Source of the DNA: Trichomonas vaginalis G3
Taxonomy: Eukaryota; Parabasalia; Trichomonadida; Trichomonadidae
Assembly (NCBI RefSeq): GCF_026262505.1
Contig: NC_067206.1
Coordinates: forward strand, 20,357,319-20,421,318
Length of the DNA: 64,000 bases
Direction of reading: 5' to 3'
Below, piece after piece: positions 38,534-47,544 of this stretch; position 1 is the first letter of the stretch; every line of letters begins with the position of its first letter. Below the pieces are notes generated by a model that was not told the origin of the DNA, did not search any database, and saw nothing but the letters and a program-made list of their open reading frames with translations. Both the position numbers and the translations under genes were made by a program.

Positions 38534-38566
<33 letters not shown>

Positions 38567-38567
<1 letters not shown>

Positions 38568-39640
38568 TAGTGGGGCTTCCAGGGGCTGCGCCCCTTCTAG
38601 CCCCGAAGATGTTTAGTATAAATGAAGTTTTTATTCGGAAAATTGTTAGTCTTCTTGGTCGAAAACATTATATAATGTTTCACTTTTCACAAATTATATA
38701 TGTTTTCATGTTTTGTCAAGACTTCTTCTTCGTAAATGTTTTGTCAAGACTTCTTCTTCGTAAATGTTTTGTCAAGACTTCTTCTTCGTAAATGTTTTGT
38801 CAAGACTTCTTCTTCGTAAATGTTTTGTCAAGACTTCTTCTTCGTAAATGTTTTGTCAAGACTTCTTCTTCGTAAATGTTTTGTCAAGACTTCTTCTTCG
38901 TAAATGTTTTGTCAAGACTTCTTCTTCGTAAATGTTTTGTCAAGACTTCTTCGTAAATGTTTTGTCAAGACTTCTTCGTAAATGTTTTGTCAAGACTTCT
39001 TCGTAAATGTTTTGTCAAGACTTCTTCGTAAATGTTTTGTCAAGACTTCTTCTTCGTAAATGTTTTGTCAAGACTTCTTCGTAAAATCAGACAAAAATAA
39101 TGTTTAGGTGAAGAGGTGAGATTTCACCTGTTTTTTCACCTCATTTCTCACCTCTTGAATTTTCATGAAATTTACACCAAAAATATATTTTAGGTGAAGA
39201 GGTGAGATTTCACCTGTTTTTTCACCTAATTTCTCACCCTCTTGAATTTTACACCAAAAATATATTTTAGGTGAAGAGGTGAGATTTCACCTATTTTTTC
39301 ACCTAATTTTTCACCCTCTTGAATTTTCATGAAATTTACACCAAAAATATACTACTAGGGTCATTTACGAAGAAATCTCAACAAAGTCTTTACGAAGAAA
39401 TCTCAACAAAACATAGACAAGAAAGTTCATGAGAAATTAGATGAAGAAGTCTTAACAAAGTCTTTACGAAGAAATTCATGAAAATTCAAGAGGTGAGAAA
39501 TGAGGTGAAAAAAGAGGTGAAATCTCACCTCTTCACCTAAAATATATTTTTGGTCATTTACGAAGAAGTCTTAACAAAGTCTTTACGAAGAAGTCTTGAC
39601 AAAGTCTTTACGAAGAAGTCTTAACAAAGTCTTTACGAAG
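38567..39640. repeat. Left terminal inverted repeat of element B
   Basis: It starts GGTAGTGGGGCTTCCAGGGG, then an about 110-bp unique part, then about 14 units of a 24-27 bp repeat (TTTTGTCAAGACTTCTTCGT, to 39085), then palindromic GGTGA modules (about 39106-39325 and 39488-39545). Between the modules is a 38-bp piece identical to part of the KilA-N gene (39412-39449). The right repeat mirrors this order. Confidence 0.88.
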
Positions 39641-39848
39641 AAATTCATGAAAATTCAACGGGTGAGAAATGAGGTGAGAAAACAGGTGACATCTCACCTC
39701 ATATGTCCTTACTGAAAAAGTATGTGTTCCATCTGAAGTTCTTATATACGGGTCTTCCAGGAGCTTTTCACAAAATATATATGTTTTCATGTTTTGTCAC
39801 TTTTCTGTCACTTTTCAGGTAAAAACATTTTTATTATATATATATAAA

Positions 39849-40667
39849 ATGAATTTTACAAAACCACCGTTACCCTTCTTTGGAAATAAGAGTAGATGTA
39901 AAGATATTCTATTGAGAGAACTTAAGAAACTACCGAATGGTCTAACATTTGTAGATTTGTTCGGTGGAAGTTTCTATATATCTCATTTGTGCCATACTGT
40001 ATTTCCTGACTCAAAGATTATATGCAATGACTTCGACAACTATATGGACCGTCTCAAACATATACCAGACACTAACAAAATATTGAAAGAGTTAAAAGAA
40101 AAGATACCTATAGGTAAGATGGAACGTATACCATTAGATAAGAAAAATACTGTCAGAGAGGTTTTGAAAAAAGCAGAGTATATTGACTGGGATAGTATAT
40201 CTTCTAGACTATTATATAGTGGTGCTATAAGAGTTCATGACATTGAAACACTTATGTCAAAAGTTTTATATCTTAACTATACAAATGTTTTCAAAGAGGA
40301 CATAGAAAAATATATTGAGGGTATAGAGTTTGTGAGATGTTATTGGACAGAGTTGTATGAAAAATATAAAGACAAGGAAAATGTTTTCTTTATAGTGGAC
40401 CCGCCGTTCTTTAACACATACGATTTTCAATACCAAGCAGACTGGACTTTGAGAGACTCTTTAGAAACTTTAGACGTTTTACATAACCATCCATGCTTTT
40501 ACTTTACATCCGATAAAAGTGGTTTGGAAAGTGTCATGAGATGGTTAGAGGACATACATGACTATGAGTTTATATATGACAAGATAGAATATGAGAGAGG
40601 TCCTATAAACCGGAAAAAGTGTCATAACAAAGAAATTTTATTGGTAAGTAAATGTGGTTTGAAATAG
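39849..40667 (+). CDS. N6-adenine DNA methyltransferase (Dam/D12 class), element B
   Basis: 272 residues, open, the same length as the A copy and about 95% identical by eye. All class motifs are present: PFFGNKSR, FVDLFGGSF, CNDFDN and DPPF. It lies about 200 bases inside the left terminal repeat and reads away from the end. Retention of an intact enzyme in both copies, while many other genes have decayed, could reflect recent age or a use to the host. Confidence 0.85.
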   Translation: MNFTKPPLPFFGNKSRCKDILLRELKKLPNGLTFVDLFGGSFYISHLCHTVFPDSKIICNDFDNYMDRLKHIPDTNKILKELKEKIPIGKMERIPLDKKNTVREVLKKAEYIDWDSISSRLLYSGAIRVHDIETLMSKVLYLNYTNVFKEDIEKYIEGIEFVRCYWTELYEKYKDKENVFFIVDPPFFNTYDFQYQADWTLRDSLETLDVLHNHPCFYFTSDKSGLESVMRWLEDIHDYEFIYDKIEYERGPINRKKCHNKEILLVSKCGLK

Positions 40668-40783
40668 GACTACTTGTTTTAGGTTTTTTCCATTGTGTCA
40701 TTTACTTATTTGACGTGGCAGAAAGATATAGAGAATATGAAGATGAACCAATGCCTGCAAATGTCCAGTATATGTACTCGTAA
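40652..40783 (+). CDS. 43-residue membrane protein, element B
   Basis: The product is MWFEIGLLVLGFFHCVIYLF followed by a charged tail ending VQYMYS, the same as in A. It overlaps the methyltransferase end by 16 bases, so it is probably translated from the same transcript or from a promoter within that gene. Confidence 0.65.
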   Translation: MWFEIGLLVLGFFHCVIYLFDVAERYREYEDEPMPANVQYMYS

Positions 40784-40806
40784 GAGATATTTTTATCTAA
40801 TATTAA

Positions 40807-41169
40807 ATGGACGCACAGAACTTAGCGAATGCACAGCAACCTGGACAACCAAACCCAGAGAATATTCCAAATGAAGTTAGAATACAAACTGCAATGGCAA
40901 ACTATGGTCAAGTGCCAACAGATGTACAAATGCAAACTGCCATGTCAAATGACGCTGCGTTAGGCTTACCACCATGGTATGCAAATATGAGATGGAAAGA
41001 GTTTTATACAAACCCTGAAGTGGGATATAAACAACTCTATGCAGATGACGCGAACACAGGAGTTGACCCAGAATATGTTTTCTACCAGAGGAGAAATAGA
41101 ATGTATGAGCTCCAGTTAAAGAATGCAATGGAACTCAGAAGGAAACGTAAGAGACTAGGTGGACATTAG
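40807..41169 (+). CDS. 120-residue virion-cluster protein, element B
   Basis: Open, with a leader of late type (TTTTTATCTAATATTAAATG). It is almost residue-for-residue the same as the A copy. The N-terminus is polar with two QTAM repeats, the middle is aromatic, and the tail is basic (RRKRKRLGGH), which could bind DNA or be a cleavage or localisation signal. No family recognised. Confidence 0.6.
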   Translation: MDAQNLANAQQPGQPNPENIPNEVRIQTAMANYGQVPTDVQMQTAMSNDAALGLPPWYANMRWKEFYTNPEVGYKQLYADDANTGVDPEYVFYQRRNRMYELQLKNAMELRRKRKRLGGH

Positions 41170-41187
41170 ATTTTTACATATAGTAAA

Positions 41188-41430
41188 ATGGGTTTCTTCA
41201 GTAGTATTGGAAACTTCTTTCGAAATGTTGGAAGAGGTATATGGAATGGAATAAAAACCGTAGGAAGAGGAATTTGGAACGGAGTCAAAAATATTGGTAA
41301 AAGAGTAGGTCAGTTCGTTGGTATTATACCTAAAGACCCTGAACCAGAAGAACAAGCTCCTGTTATACAACAGCCTGAACCTGCACCACAGTCTAGTTGG
41401 CAACCAAATCCAACACCTCAACCGTATTAA
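41188..41430 (+). CDS. 80-residue amphipathic virion peptide, element B
   Basis: Open. MGFFSSIGNFFRNVGRGIWN and a following repeat of GRGIWNGVKN give a positively charged amphipathic helix, then a proline-rich tail. Same protein as 21433-21675. Leader TTTTTACATATAGTAAAATG. Possible membrane penetration peptide; inferred. Confidence 0.6.
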   Translation: MGFFSSIGNFFRNVGRGIWNGIKTVGRGIWNGVKNIGKRVGQFVGIIPKDPEPEEQAPVIQQPEPAPQSSWQPNPTPQPY

Positions 41431-41435
41431 AATTA

Positions 41436-42282
41436 TATTTTTTACCGTTCGATAGTAGTTGTATATGAAACTAAGTTCTAAGTAAAACGCGTGGTATAAT
41501 GGAACTATTCTCTTTCTTCCATCTGTTGTAAACCATACTTGAAAGTCTGAAATACTTCCACTCGGTGGTTCATATAGCTTTGTAGGTTTTTCGTAAAAGT
41601 CATTTGCCAAGCATAAAAAAGAGTTTTGGGCGCCAGAAAATGAAGCATGAACTATAATAGCATCTGAGTCGAAAACATTTTCATATGTTCCATTAGGGTT
41701 TTCGACTTCATAAAAGTCCGGGTGTACTGGATATTCTGCAGGCTGATTTAACATCCTCAGAAACCTATACCATGCCAAGTTGTTATATTTTGTAGAAATA
41801 TAAACGTCTTCTCCAAGGTCTTCTATTCTATTGATTTTAACAGTTGCATTTTTCCTGTCATATATAATATCGAGATGGTACTCTCCTTCGTCAATGTTGT
41901 ACTGTTTTGCATATTCGAGATAGATATCGTTTATTTTTTCTTGAAAAGCTTGAAGAGTTGTTTCTAAGTTTACAAGCAAATTCACTTGTAAAAGTTTTCC
42001 CTGTTCAAATTTCTCATACGTACGTTTCTCTTTGTTATAGTATCGAATTTCAAAAGCGACCGTAAATGGGAAACCATGTATGGCTTCTGAAATGAATTTC
42101 ATTCTACGAAAGCCAATAGCTTTTGTGACGGATGGGTCTCTTAGCCATCTTAACGGGTAGTCAAAACGATAGCCTTCATGCTTTACGGTCTCTGTCTCAA
42201 ACTTTTGACCGACATTCGTAAAAAGTTCATCTAATGGTTTAGTTGTAGCAACTCTAGAATTTTCTTTTTCTATTGAAAGCAT
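41436..42282 (-). CDS. Virion-cluster protein (MLSIEKENSR family), element B
   Basis: This is the homologue of the 282-residue gene of A, with the same motifs (AIGFRR, VHASFSGAQNSFLC, SDFQVWFTTDG). It faces the fibre gene across the 18-bp CTAGA palindrome and converges on the 80-residue peptide gene. Conservation along the whole length suggests little time since A and B separated. Confidence 0.6.
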
Positions 42283-42322
42283 ATTTTATCTAGAATAAAA
42301 ATGTCGAAAAGAAACAGCGTCT

Positions 42323-43699
42323 ATGAGAGAAATACAACACAACCGACAACTCATTTTGCAAGCTCTAAATAAGAACACAACAAACTTTTCAAACTATTCT
42401 AAGATATCTGAGTCATTGAAAGAAGGAAACTTAAAACTGACGATAAACCCATTGACAGACGAGTTTCTGTTTCAAGACAGTAAGAACCATACTGTTTGTG
42501 TAAATCCAACAAAAGGAACTTTAAACGAGAAGCCTATAAAAGAACTTCTTTTGAAAGCAGATGTTGACAACAAAGCTGACAAAGAGTATGTCATTGAAAA
42601 AGTTCAAGAAGAACATGACAGAGCAGATGCAACATATGCAACGAAAGAACATACTCATCCTGAACTAGCGGACAAAACATATGTTGACAATAAAATGTCA
42701 AGTGAAGTGACAAGAGCTGACAAAGAATATTCTAAAAAGACTCATACACATACCATTGCAAATATTACAAACTTACAAGAAACCTTAAACAGGAAAAGTG
42801 ACGTTGGACATACACATACCATTGCAAATATTACAAACTTACAAGAAACCTTAAACAGGAAAAGTGACGTTGGACATACACATACCATTGCAAATATTAC
42901 AAACTTACAAGAAACCTTAAACAGGAAAAGTGACGTTGGACATACACATACATCTTCTGAAATAACAGACTTAAACGTTAGCCTTGAAAAGAAGGCAGAT
43001 AAGAACCATACACACGATTTCTTCGCAACTGTTGGTATAGAAAATATTGAAGGAACGGTTGAAGAAACTGGTGGGGATGTATTAAATTGGAAACCTCCTA
43101 ACTTTCCACAAGGTTTAACATCGGAGGATGACATAACAACGATGAAATACACTAGATGTAGAAATGTCTATGTCATGGAGGATGAAAACAATGTTAAATT
43201 CACTGCTCAAGATTTATATGATAAAAAAGCTGACAAAACAGAGCTTCAAACGTTAAAGACAGAAATACTTCAAACAGTATATCCTATAGGTTCTATTTAC
43301 ACGTCAATGAACTCTACCAAACCAGAAGTAGTACTTGGTTTTGGAACTTGGACTCAAATAGTCGACAGGTTTTTGTATTGTGCAAACTCTTCAAAGGAAA
43401 CAGGTGGAAGTAAAACGATTTCAGGTGCAAATTTACCTGCGCACAGTCACTACATAGATTTAAGTACATCTGAAGCAGGTTGGCATAAGCATAGATTTTG
43501 GGATTGGTCAGCAATGAAAAAAGGTAAAGGATATGATGTTAAAGACGACGTTCAGTTTGCTATAAATTGTTTCTGGGGTAGCACACAGGGAGAAGGAAAC
43601 CATACACATCGCGTTTCAGGGTATACACAAACAACGGGACAAAGTAAAGACTACATGCCACCTTACATGACAGTTTACGCATGGTATAGAATTGCTTAG
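42323..43699 (+). CDS. Phage-like fibre / receptor-binding protein, element B
   Basis: 458 residues in this frame. It differs from the A fibre in the shaft, where three exact tandem copies of a 22-residue unit (HTIANITNLQETLNRKSDVG, at about 42750-42950) replace diverged repeats. The C-terminal collar-like domain (GFGTWTQIVDRFLY, NLPAHSHYID, GNHTHRVSGYTQTTG) is nearly the same as in A. Shaft length change with a fixed tip is typical of viral fibres. The stop overlaps that of the integrase. Confidence 0.72.
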   Translation: MREIQHNRQLILQALNKNTTNFSNYSKISESLKEGNLKLTINPLTDEFLFQDSKNHTVCVNPTKGTLNEKPIKELLLKADVDNKADKEYVIEKVQEEHDRADATYATKEHTHPELADKTYVDNKMSSEVTRADKEYSKKTHTHTIANITNLQETLNRKSDVGHTHTIANITNLQETLNRKSDVGHTHTIANITNLQETLNRKSDVGHTHTSSEITDLNVSLEKKADKNHTHDFFATVGIENIEGTVEETGGDVLNWKPPNFPQGLTSEDDITTMKYTRCRNVYVMEDENNVKFTAQDLYDKKADKTELQTLKTEILQTVYPIGSIYTSMNSTKPEVVLGFGTWTQIVDRFLYCANSSKETGGSKTISGANLPAHSHYIDLSTSEAGWHKHRFWDWSAMKKGKGYDVKDDVQFAINCFWGSTQGEGNHTHRVSGYTQTTGQSKDYMPPYMTVYAWYRIA

Positions 43700-44650
43700 T
43701 CGTCATTTTCAACTTCTTTAGCATATTCGTCAGGAGTTGTCTTATATTTGTTAGGAACTGTCTTTGAAAGTATACCACCTTGAACTTTGACAAGTTTGAA
43801 ACGAGGTCTGACAATAGTAGTTTTATCTTCTGCTTGCAGTGTGTACATTTTGCCATGTTTGCCTAAAACTTCATAATATTCTCTTGTATACTTTCTTCTA
43901 TTTTTACGAACACGAATGTGAGTACCTGTCGAGTTCCCATTGTTGTCATAGTCAATAGTATTTTCATATGGGTCGCGTTTAGGTATTTCTATTTTTACTT
44001 TGTCACCTTTCTTAAGTTTGAAGCCTGGCATTCTTTCTTGTTTGTCTCTTTTGACTAAACTATTAAATATATAGTCTTTCTCTAAGTCGGGTTGTTTTTC
44101 ATTTCTTCGGGGGAGTTTTCCCAAACCTTTTTGTTTACGGTTATTGTAAATATTTAAAACTTGTCTCATCTTTGCCATGGAGAAATGTCTATATTTGTCG
44201 TCATATGACATTTCATTTGCTTCACCACTTTGTGGTTGGTTTAAGTCTCTTAAGATTTTTATACAACTGTCAATGACACCAAGAGCAGAATGGTTTTGGT
44301 CGACAATGAAATATTGGTTACATTTTTTGAACGCAGATAGTTTTTAATATCGTCTGATTTGAAAGAACGTTCACAGTCAGATGTCAGTTTTGTTGGATGT
44401 ATTTGTCAACGAAGATTGTCAAAGCAGTTTTCACATCTAAAATATTTTTGGACTGTAATGGTATGGCTTCACAGTATCTTGTGTTTTGACCGACAAATAT
44501 TAGCCAGTATGGTGGTCCATCTTCTCTATACCTCGGAATGTTTTCCAAGATATCCATAAACCAAGCATTTGGTGTTGAACTAAAGATTTTTACCATGAGT
44601 GCTTTCTTTGTTGCTTTAGAAACATACGGGTCCTTGTTTGGATTCGTCAT
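43696..44650 (-). pseudogene. Retroviral-type integrase (rve fold), element B
   Basis: The region codes for the core (GPPYWLIFVGQNTRYCEAIP, NILDVKTALTIFVDKY) and a long C-terminal part (SYDDKYRHFSMAKMRQVLNI, then the SH3-like FKLKKGDKVKIEIPKR and GKHGKMYTLQAEDK). The copy looks broken, though less so than in A. This gene defines the element as Maverick/Polinton. It shares its short divergent leader with the membrane-peptide gene, which places it with the virion class. Confidence 0.75.
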
Positions 44651-44666
44651 TTTTACCCCATAAGAA

Positions 44667-45068
44667 ATGGGTTTATTTGGCGCATTAGCAGGAGTTGCAT
44701 CCAGATTTTTGCCCGCAGTGGGAACAATAGCCAGAGGTGCATTTGGAATTGGAAGGAAGATTTTGAGTACATTAGGTATACTTAAAGAGAAAGCACAACC
44801 TATTATACAAACTGTACAGAAAGGTTGGGATGTAGCACGAGATGCAGCAAATCTTATTCCAAATCCTGAAACAAGAGGAAAAGTTCAAGGATGGATGGAC
44901 AATGTAGGAAGACAAGCAGGAAACTACTATAACAAAGCAAATGACTACTATAACCAAGCAGGACACTACATGGACCAAGGTGAAAGATTCTTTAACAGAG
45001 GATATAACCATGCACAACAGTGGGTAAACAACAACCAACCGCAACCGCCTCAAACTTGGGGAATGTAA
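44667..45068 (+). CDS. Membrane-active peptide-like virion protein, element B
   Basis: 133 residues, open. The N-terminal 35 residues (MGLFGALAGVASRFLPAVGT, IARGAFGIGRKIL) form a glycine-rich amphipathic hydrophobic segment. A helix (ETRGKVQGWMDNVGR) and three Y/N/Q-rich repeats (NYYNKAN, DYYNQAG, HYMDQGE) follow. It resembles adenovirus protein VI or other lytic capsid proteins in design only. The leader TTTTACCCCATAAGAAATG is shared back-to-back with the integrase. Confidence 0.6.
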   Translation: MGLFGALAGVASRFLPAVGTIARGAFGIGRKILSTLGILKEKAQPIIQTVQKGWDVARDAANLIPNPETRGKVQGWMDNVGRQAGNYYNKANDYYNQAGHYMDQGERFFNRGYNHAQQWVNNNQPQPPQTWGM

Positions 45069-45087
45069 ATTTTTTTACTGAGATGAA
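45069..45087 (+). promoter_or_regulatory. Class 2 (virion-gene) leader
   Basis: TTTTTTTACTGAGATGAA directly before the ATG. The same sequence stands before the next gene (45241-45259), before both homologues in A (17613-17631, 17785-17803), and in close variants before the capsid, fibre and other virion genes and in element C. Confidence 0.55.
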
Positions 45088-45240
45088 ATGAACAATACAG
45101 CATTGAGACAAATGGGTTCAAGATGGATTTGTCGACTTCCAGCAGTTACACAACGTGTTTGTCAAGTTCTTCCTATACCTCAGGAAGTTTTAGACCGACT
45201 TAAAAAACAACAACAACCAGTTGAAAACAAACCAAACTAA
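45088..45240 (+). CDS. 50-residue conserved basic protein, element B
   Basis: The product is MNNTALRQMGSRWICRLPAV followed by TQRVCQVLPIPQEVLDRLKK and a polar tail. Open, identical in length to the A copy (17632-17784). Located between two virion-class genes with identical leaders. Function unknown. Confidence 0.7.
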   Translation: MNNTALRQMGSRWICRLPAVTQRVCQVLPIPQEVLDRLKKQQQPVENKPN

Positions 45241-45259
45241 AATTTTTTACTGAGATGAA
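45241..45259 (+). promoter_or_regulatory. Class 2 leader, second copy
   Basis: AATTTTTTACTGAGATGAA then ATG. It is identical over TTTTTTACTGAGATGAA to the leader 172 bases upstream. Confidence 0.55.
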
Positions 45260-45844
45260 ATGACCGAAGAAGTTGAAACGGTAGATTTGACACCACAAAC
45301 AAAAAGTTCAGAACCATTGTCAAAACCTGTCAAAGAACTTACAGATGAAGAGAAAAATTCAATAATAGAAAGTGCCAGGTCTGGAAATACAAACCCTAAC
45401 TATAAAGTCACTTTTCATAGAAATGGAACGGCTAGTATCTCAAAAAAGAAACAGACTCTCACAAATAAAATATTGAAGTCTGAAGGAGCTTTCGAGACAA
45501 CAGATGGAAAAGTTTACTTCACTGACAAACAGTTCATTATAGAACATCTCATTGACTTAGAGTCGAAATATTCTAAACTTTACAACAAACACAAAAAGTT
45601 GAAAGGAAAACAAAAACAAATGGCATATGATATTTACGAAGATGTTGACGACACAACCATACCTGCAAGTGAAGTAAAGTCAGGTGAACCGAAAAGTGAC
45701 GAAAGACCGATAGAAGAAGGGGAGCCAAAAACTGAAGATAAACCAAAACCAAAGTTTAGTTTCCAAACTAAACCAAGTCAACCTTCATTAGCTGGTATGG
45801 GTTGGCGTCAAAGACTTATGGTAGCTGGTGGTTACGTAAAGTAA
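45260..45844 (+). CDS. 194-residue virion-cluster protein (ESARSGNTNPNYKV family), element B
   Basis: Open. An N-terminal conserved block (residues about 25-60; ESARSGNTNPNYKVTFHRNG) shared with element C is followed by a helical stretch (FIIEHLIDLESKYSKLYNKH), an acidic Pro/Glu/Lys region (KSDERPIEEGEPKTEDKPKP) and a conserved end (GMGWRQRLM). The conserved block may bind the capsid or DNA. No named family. Confidence 0.62.
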   Translation: MTEEVETVDLTPQTKSSEPLSKPVKELTDEEKNSIIESARSGNTNPNYKVTFHRNGTASISKKKQTLTNKILKSEGAFETTDGKVYFTDKQFIIEHLIDLESKYSKLYNKHKKLKGKQKQMAYDIYEDVDDTTIPASEVKSGEPKSDERPIEEGEPKTEDKPKPKFSFQTKPSQPSLAGMGWRQRLMVAGGYVK

Positions 45845-45846
45845 AG

Positions 45847-46059
45847 AAAAAAAAATATTTTTTTATTTTATTTGAAATGTACGCTGAGTTTGTTGGAGAA
45901 GACCGTTGGGAAACTTGTTTGTTAGATGAAGAGTATGAAATGGCATACCATTTAAAACAAAACATTTTTTCAAAAAAATATTTTTTTATTTTATTTGAAA
46001 TGTACGCTGAGTTTGTTGGAGAAGACCGTTGGGAAACTTGTTTGTTAGATGAGAAATAT
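45847..46059. repeat. Tandem duplication of the HNH leader and first codons
   Basis: Two copies of about 80-85 bp (A/T leader plus MYAEFVGEDRWETCLLDE coding) start near 45847 and 45970, spaced 123 bases apart, so the reading frame is preserved through the duplication. Confidence 0.75.
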
Positions 46060-46584
46060 GAAATTCACTGTTCTGAGCCTTTTGAAGTTAGAAACAAAAA
46101 GACAAAAAGAGTTTTAAGCGAATGGGAGCAAAATGACGGATATGCTAGGATGAGGATTGGTGGAAAACACTATCTTAAACATGTTGTCATTGCAACTCAT
46201 TTTATACCAAACCCTAACAATTTACCTTTTGTAGACCATATAAACCGTATAAGAAACGACAATAGACTTGAAAACTTACGTTGGGTCACTTGTTCTGAAA
46301 ACAATAAGAACAAAAGCAAATTTAGAGATATTGTATTCGAATTTGTCGACGAACTAGAAGATGAAACAATTGAAATTACAGACTATGGCAAGCATACGTT
46401 TGAGTTTTACTACTATAGCGAAGAACAGGACTCTTTCTACCTTTATACCGGCGTAAACTATAGAAAATTACAAGTATATTTTACTAAGGATGGCTGTGCT
46501 CATGTAAACGCTAGAGATACAGATGGAAAACACGTTCATATATTTCTCAACAAATTCAAGAAGCTATATGGCATACCATTTTAA
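45877..46584 (+). CDS. NUMOD4-HNH endonuclease in the polymerase slot, element B
   Basis: This is a homing-type HNH nuclease. The NUMOD4-like part is WETCLLDEKYEIHCSEPFEV. The HNH core is HVVIATHFIPNPNNLPFVDH followed by DNRLENLRWVT and CSENNKNK, the HNH_3 pattern. The first 22 codons and 30 bases of leader are duplicated in tandem, with start codons at 45877 and 46000 in the same frame. The second start gives the normal length (194 residues). It occupies the place of the polymerase gene of A. It could have arrived as a selfish endonuclease gene. Confidence 0.75.
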   Translation: MYAEFVGEDRWETCLLDEEYEMAYHLKQNIFSKKYFFILFEMYAEFVGEDRWETCLLDEKYEIHCSEPFEVRNKKTKRVLSEWEQNDGYARMRIGGKHYLKHVVIATHFIPNPNNLPFVDHINRIRNDNRLENLRWVTCSENNKNKSKFRDIVFEFVDELEDETIEITDYGKHTFEFYYYSEEQDSFYLYTGVNYRKLQVYFTKDGCAHVNARDTDGKHVHIFLNKFKKLYGIPF

Positions 46585-46620
46585 AACGTTTTTAAAACAG
46601 TATATTTTTACATATATTAA

Positions 46621-47481
46621 ATGCTTCAGGTTGAAAAACAAAGAACAAAAGTAGCAGATACAAAACCGTTAGACTATATCTTTACAAACGCTGGTAGGAA
46701 TATATCAGATGAAGAAATTTCATCCGGAGCATATAGATTTAACTATCCAATTCGCTGGCTTCAAAGTCCTTCAGATGCAAAGGCAATAGGATTTAGAAGA
46801 GTTTTGTTTTCAAATAGAACTAACGCGTTTATGTTCGCAGTATATTTTCATGGGCAATATAAAGGTCCTAATGGTCTAATAGACAAATTTGACGAAATGA
46901 GAATCTTTACAATTCGTTCAGACGAAAGTCTTGAGAAAACTCTAAATGACTTTCAAACTCAAATAAACAAATACTATTGGGAATTTCAAGAAAAATACGA
47001 CTCTTTACTAAATGGAACATACTATCTGAAACTAGAATATGACAAGATGAACTCCACAGTTTCATTTCAAAGGATTGAAAATAACCCTCCAAGAGATACA
47101 CAGTTTTTATTTTGGGAAGTAGACAAACGTTCTTGGGCACAATTTCTTCGGTTACTAAACCAGAACGAACCATTGCCACCTGACGGTCCGTTTAAATTTA
47201 TACGTCCACCAGCAGATTTGACAGTTTATAGAAACGTGTTTGACCCTCAAAATGTTATGTGTCATGCAAGTTTCAGTTCAAGCAACAATAGTTTTCTTTG
47301 TATTGGTAAGGACTTTTATGACTTTGCTTCTAAATTCTACGAACCACCTAGTAACAGTTTCTCTGACTTTCAAGTTTGGTTCACAACAAACGGTGTGCAG
47401 CATATTATACCATTGTACTATGACTTTTATCTCGAATTGTCTTTCATATACAACTACGGAAAAGTGCTGAAAAAGTACTGA
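46621..47481 (+). CDS. Virion-cluster protein (MLQVEKQRTK family), element B
   Basis: 286 residues, open, the counterpart of 13931-14788. Motifs as in that family: TKPLDYIFTNAG, AIGFRRVLFSNR, CHASFSSSNNSFLC, SDFQVWFTTNG. Late leader TTTTTACATATATTAAATG. It directly follows the HNH gene and precedes a palindromic module. Confidence 0.6.
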   Translation: MLQVEKQRTKVADTKPLDYIFTNAGRNISDEEISSGAYRFNYPIRWLQSPSDAKAIGFRRVLFSNRTNAFMFAVYFHGQYKGPNGLIDKFDEMRIFTIRSDESLEKTLNDFQTQINKYYWEFQEKYDSLLNGTYYLKLEYDKMNSTVSFQRIENNPPRDTQFLFWEVDKRSWAQFLRLLNQNEPLPPDGPFKFIRPPADLTVYRNVFDPQNVMCHASFSSSNNSFLCIGKDFYDFASKFYEPPSNSFSDFQVWFTTNGVQHIIPLYYDFYLELSFIYNYGKVLKKY

Positions 47482-47544
47482 AAAATATATTTTAGGGTAG
47501 ATGGGTATATCTAACCTCTTTTCTAACCTCTTTTCTACCCTCTT

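Noticed and set aside
38705-39085. Possible CRISPR array from the regularly spaced 24-27 bp repeats
   Set aside because: The units are contiguous tandem repeats with no unique spacers, and they are mirrored in the opposite terminal repeat of a Polinton in a eukaryotic context.
41155-41435. Extension of the MLSIEK-family frame of element B across the neighbouring peptide gene
   Set aside because: The extension is the reverse complement of the 80-residue peptide gene and has no counterpart in the A protein.
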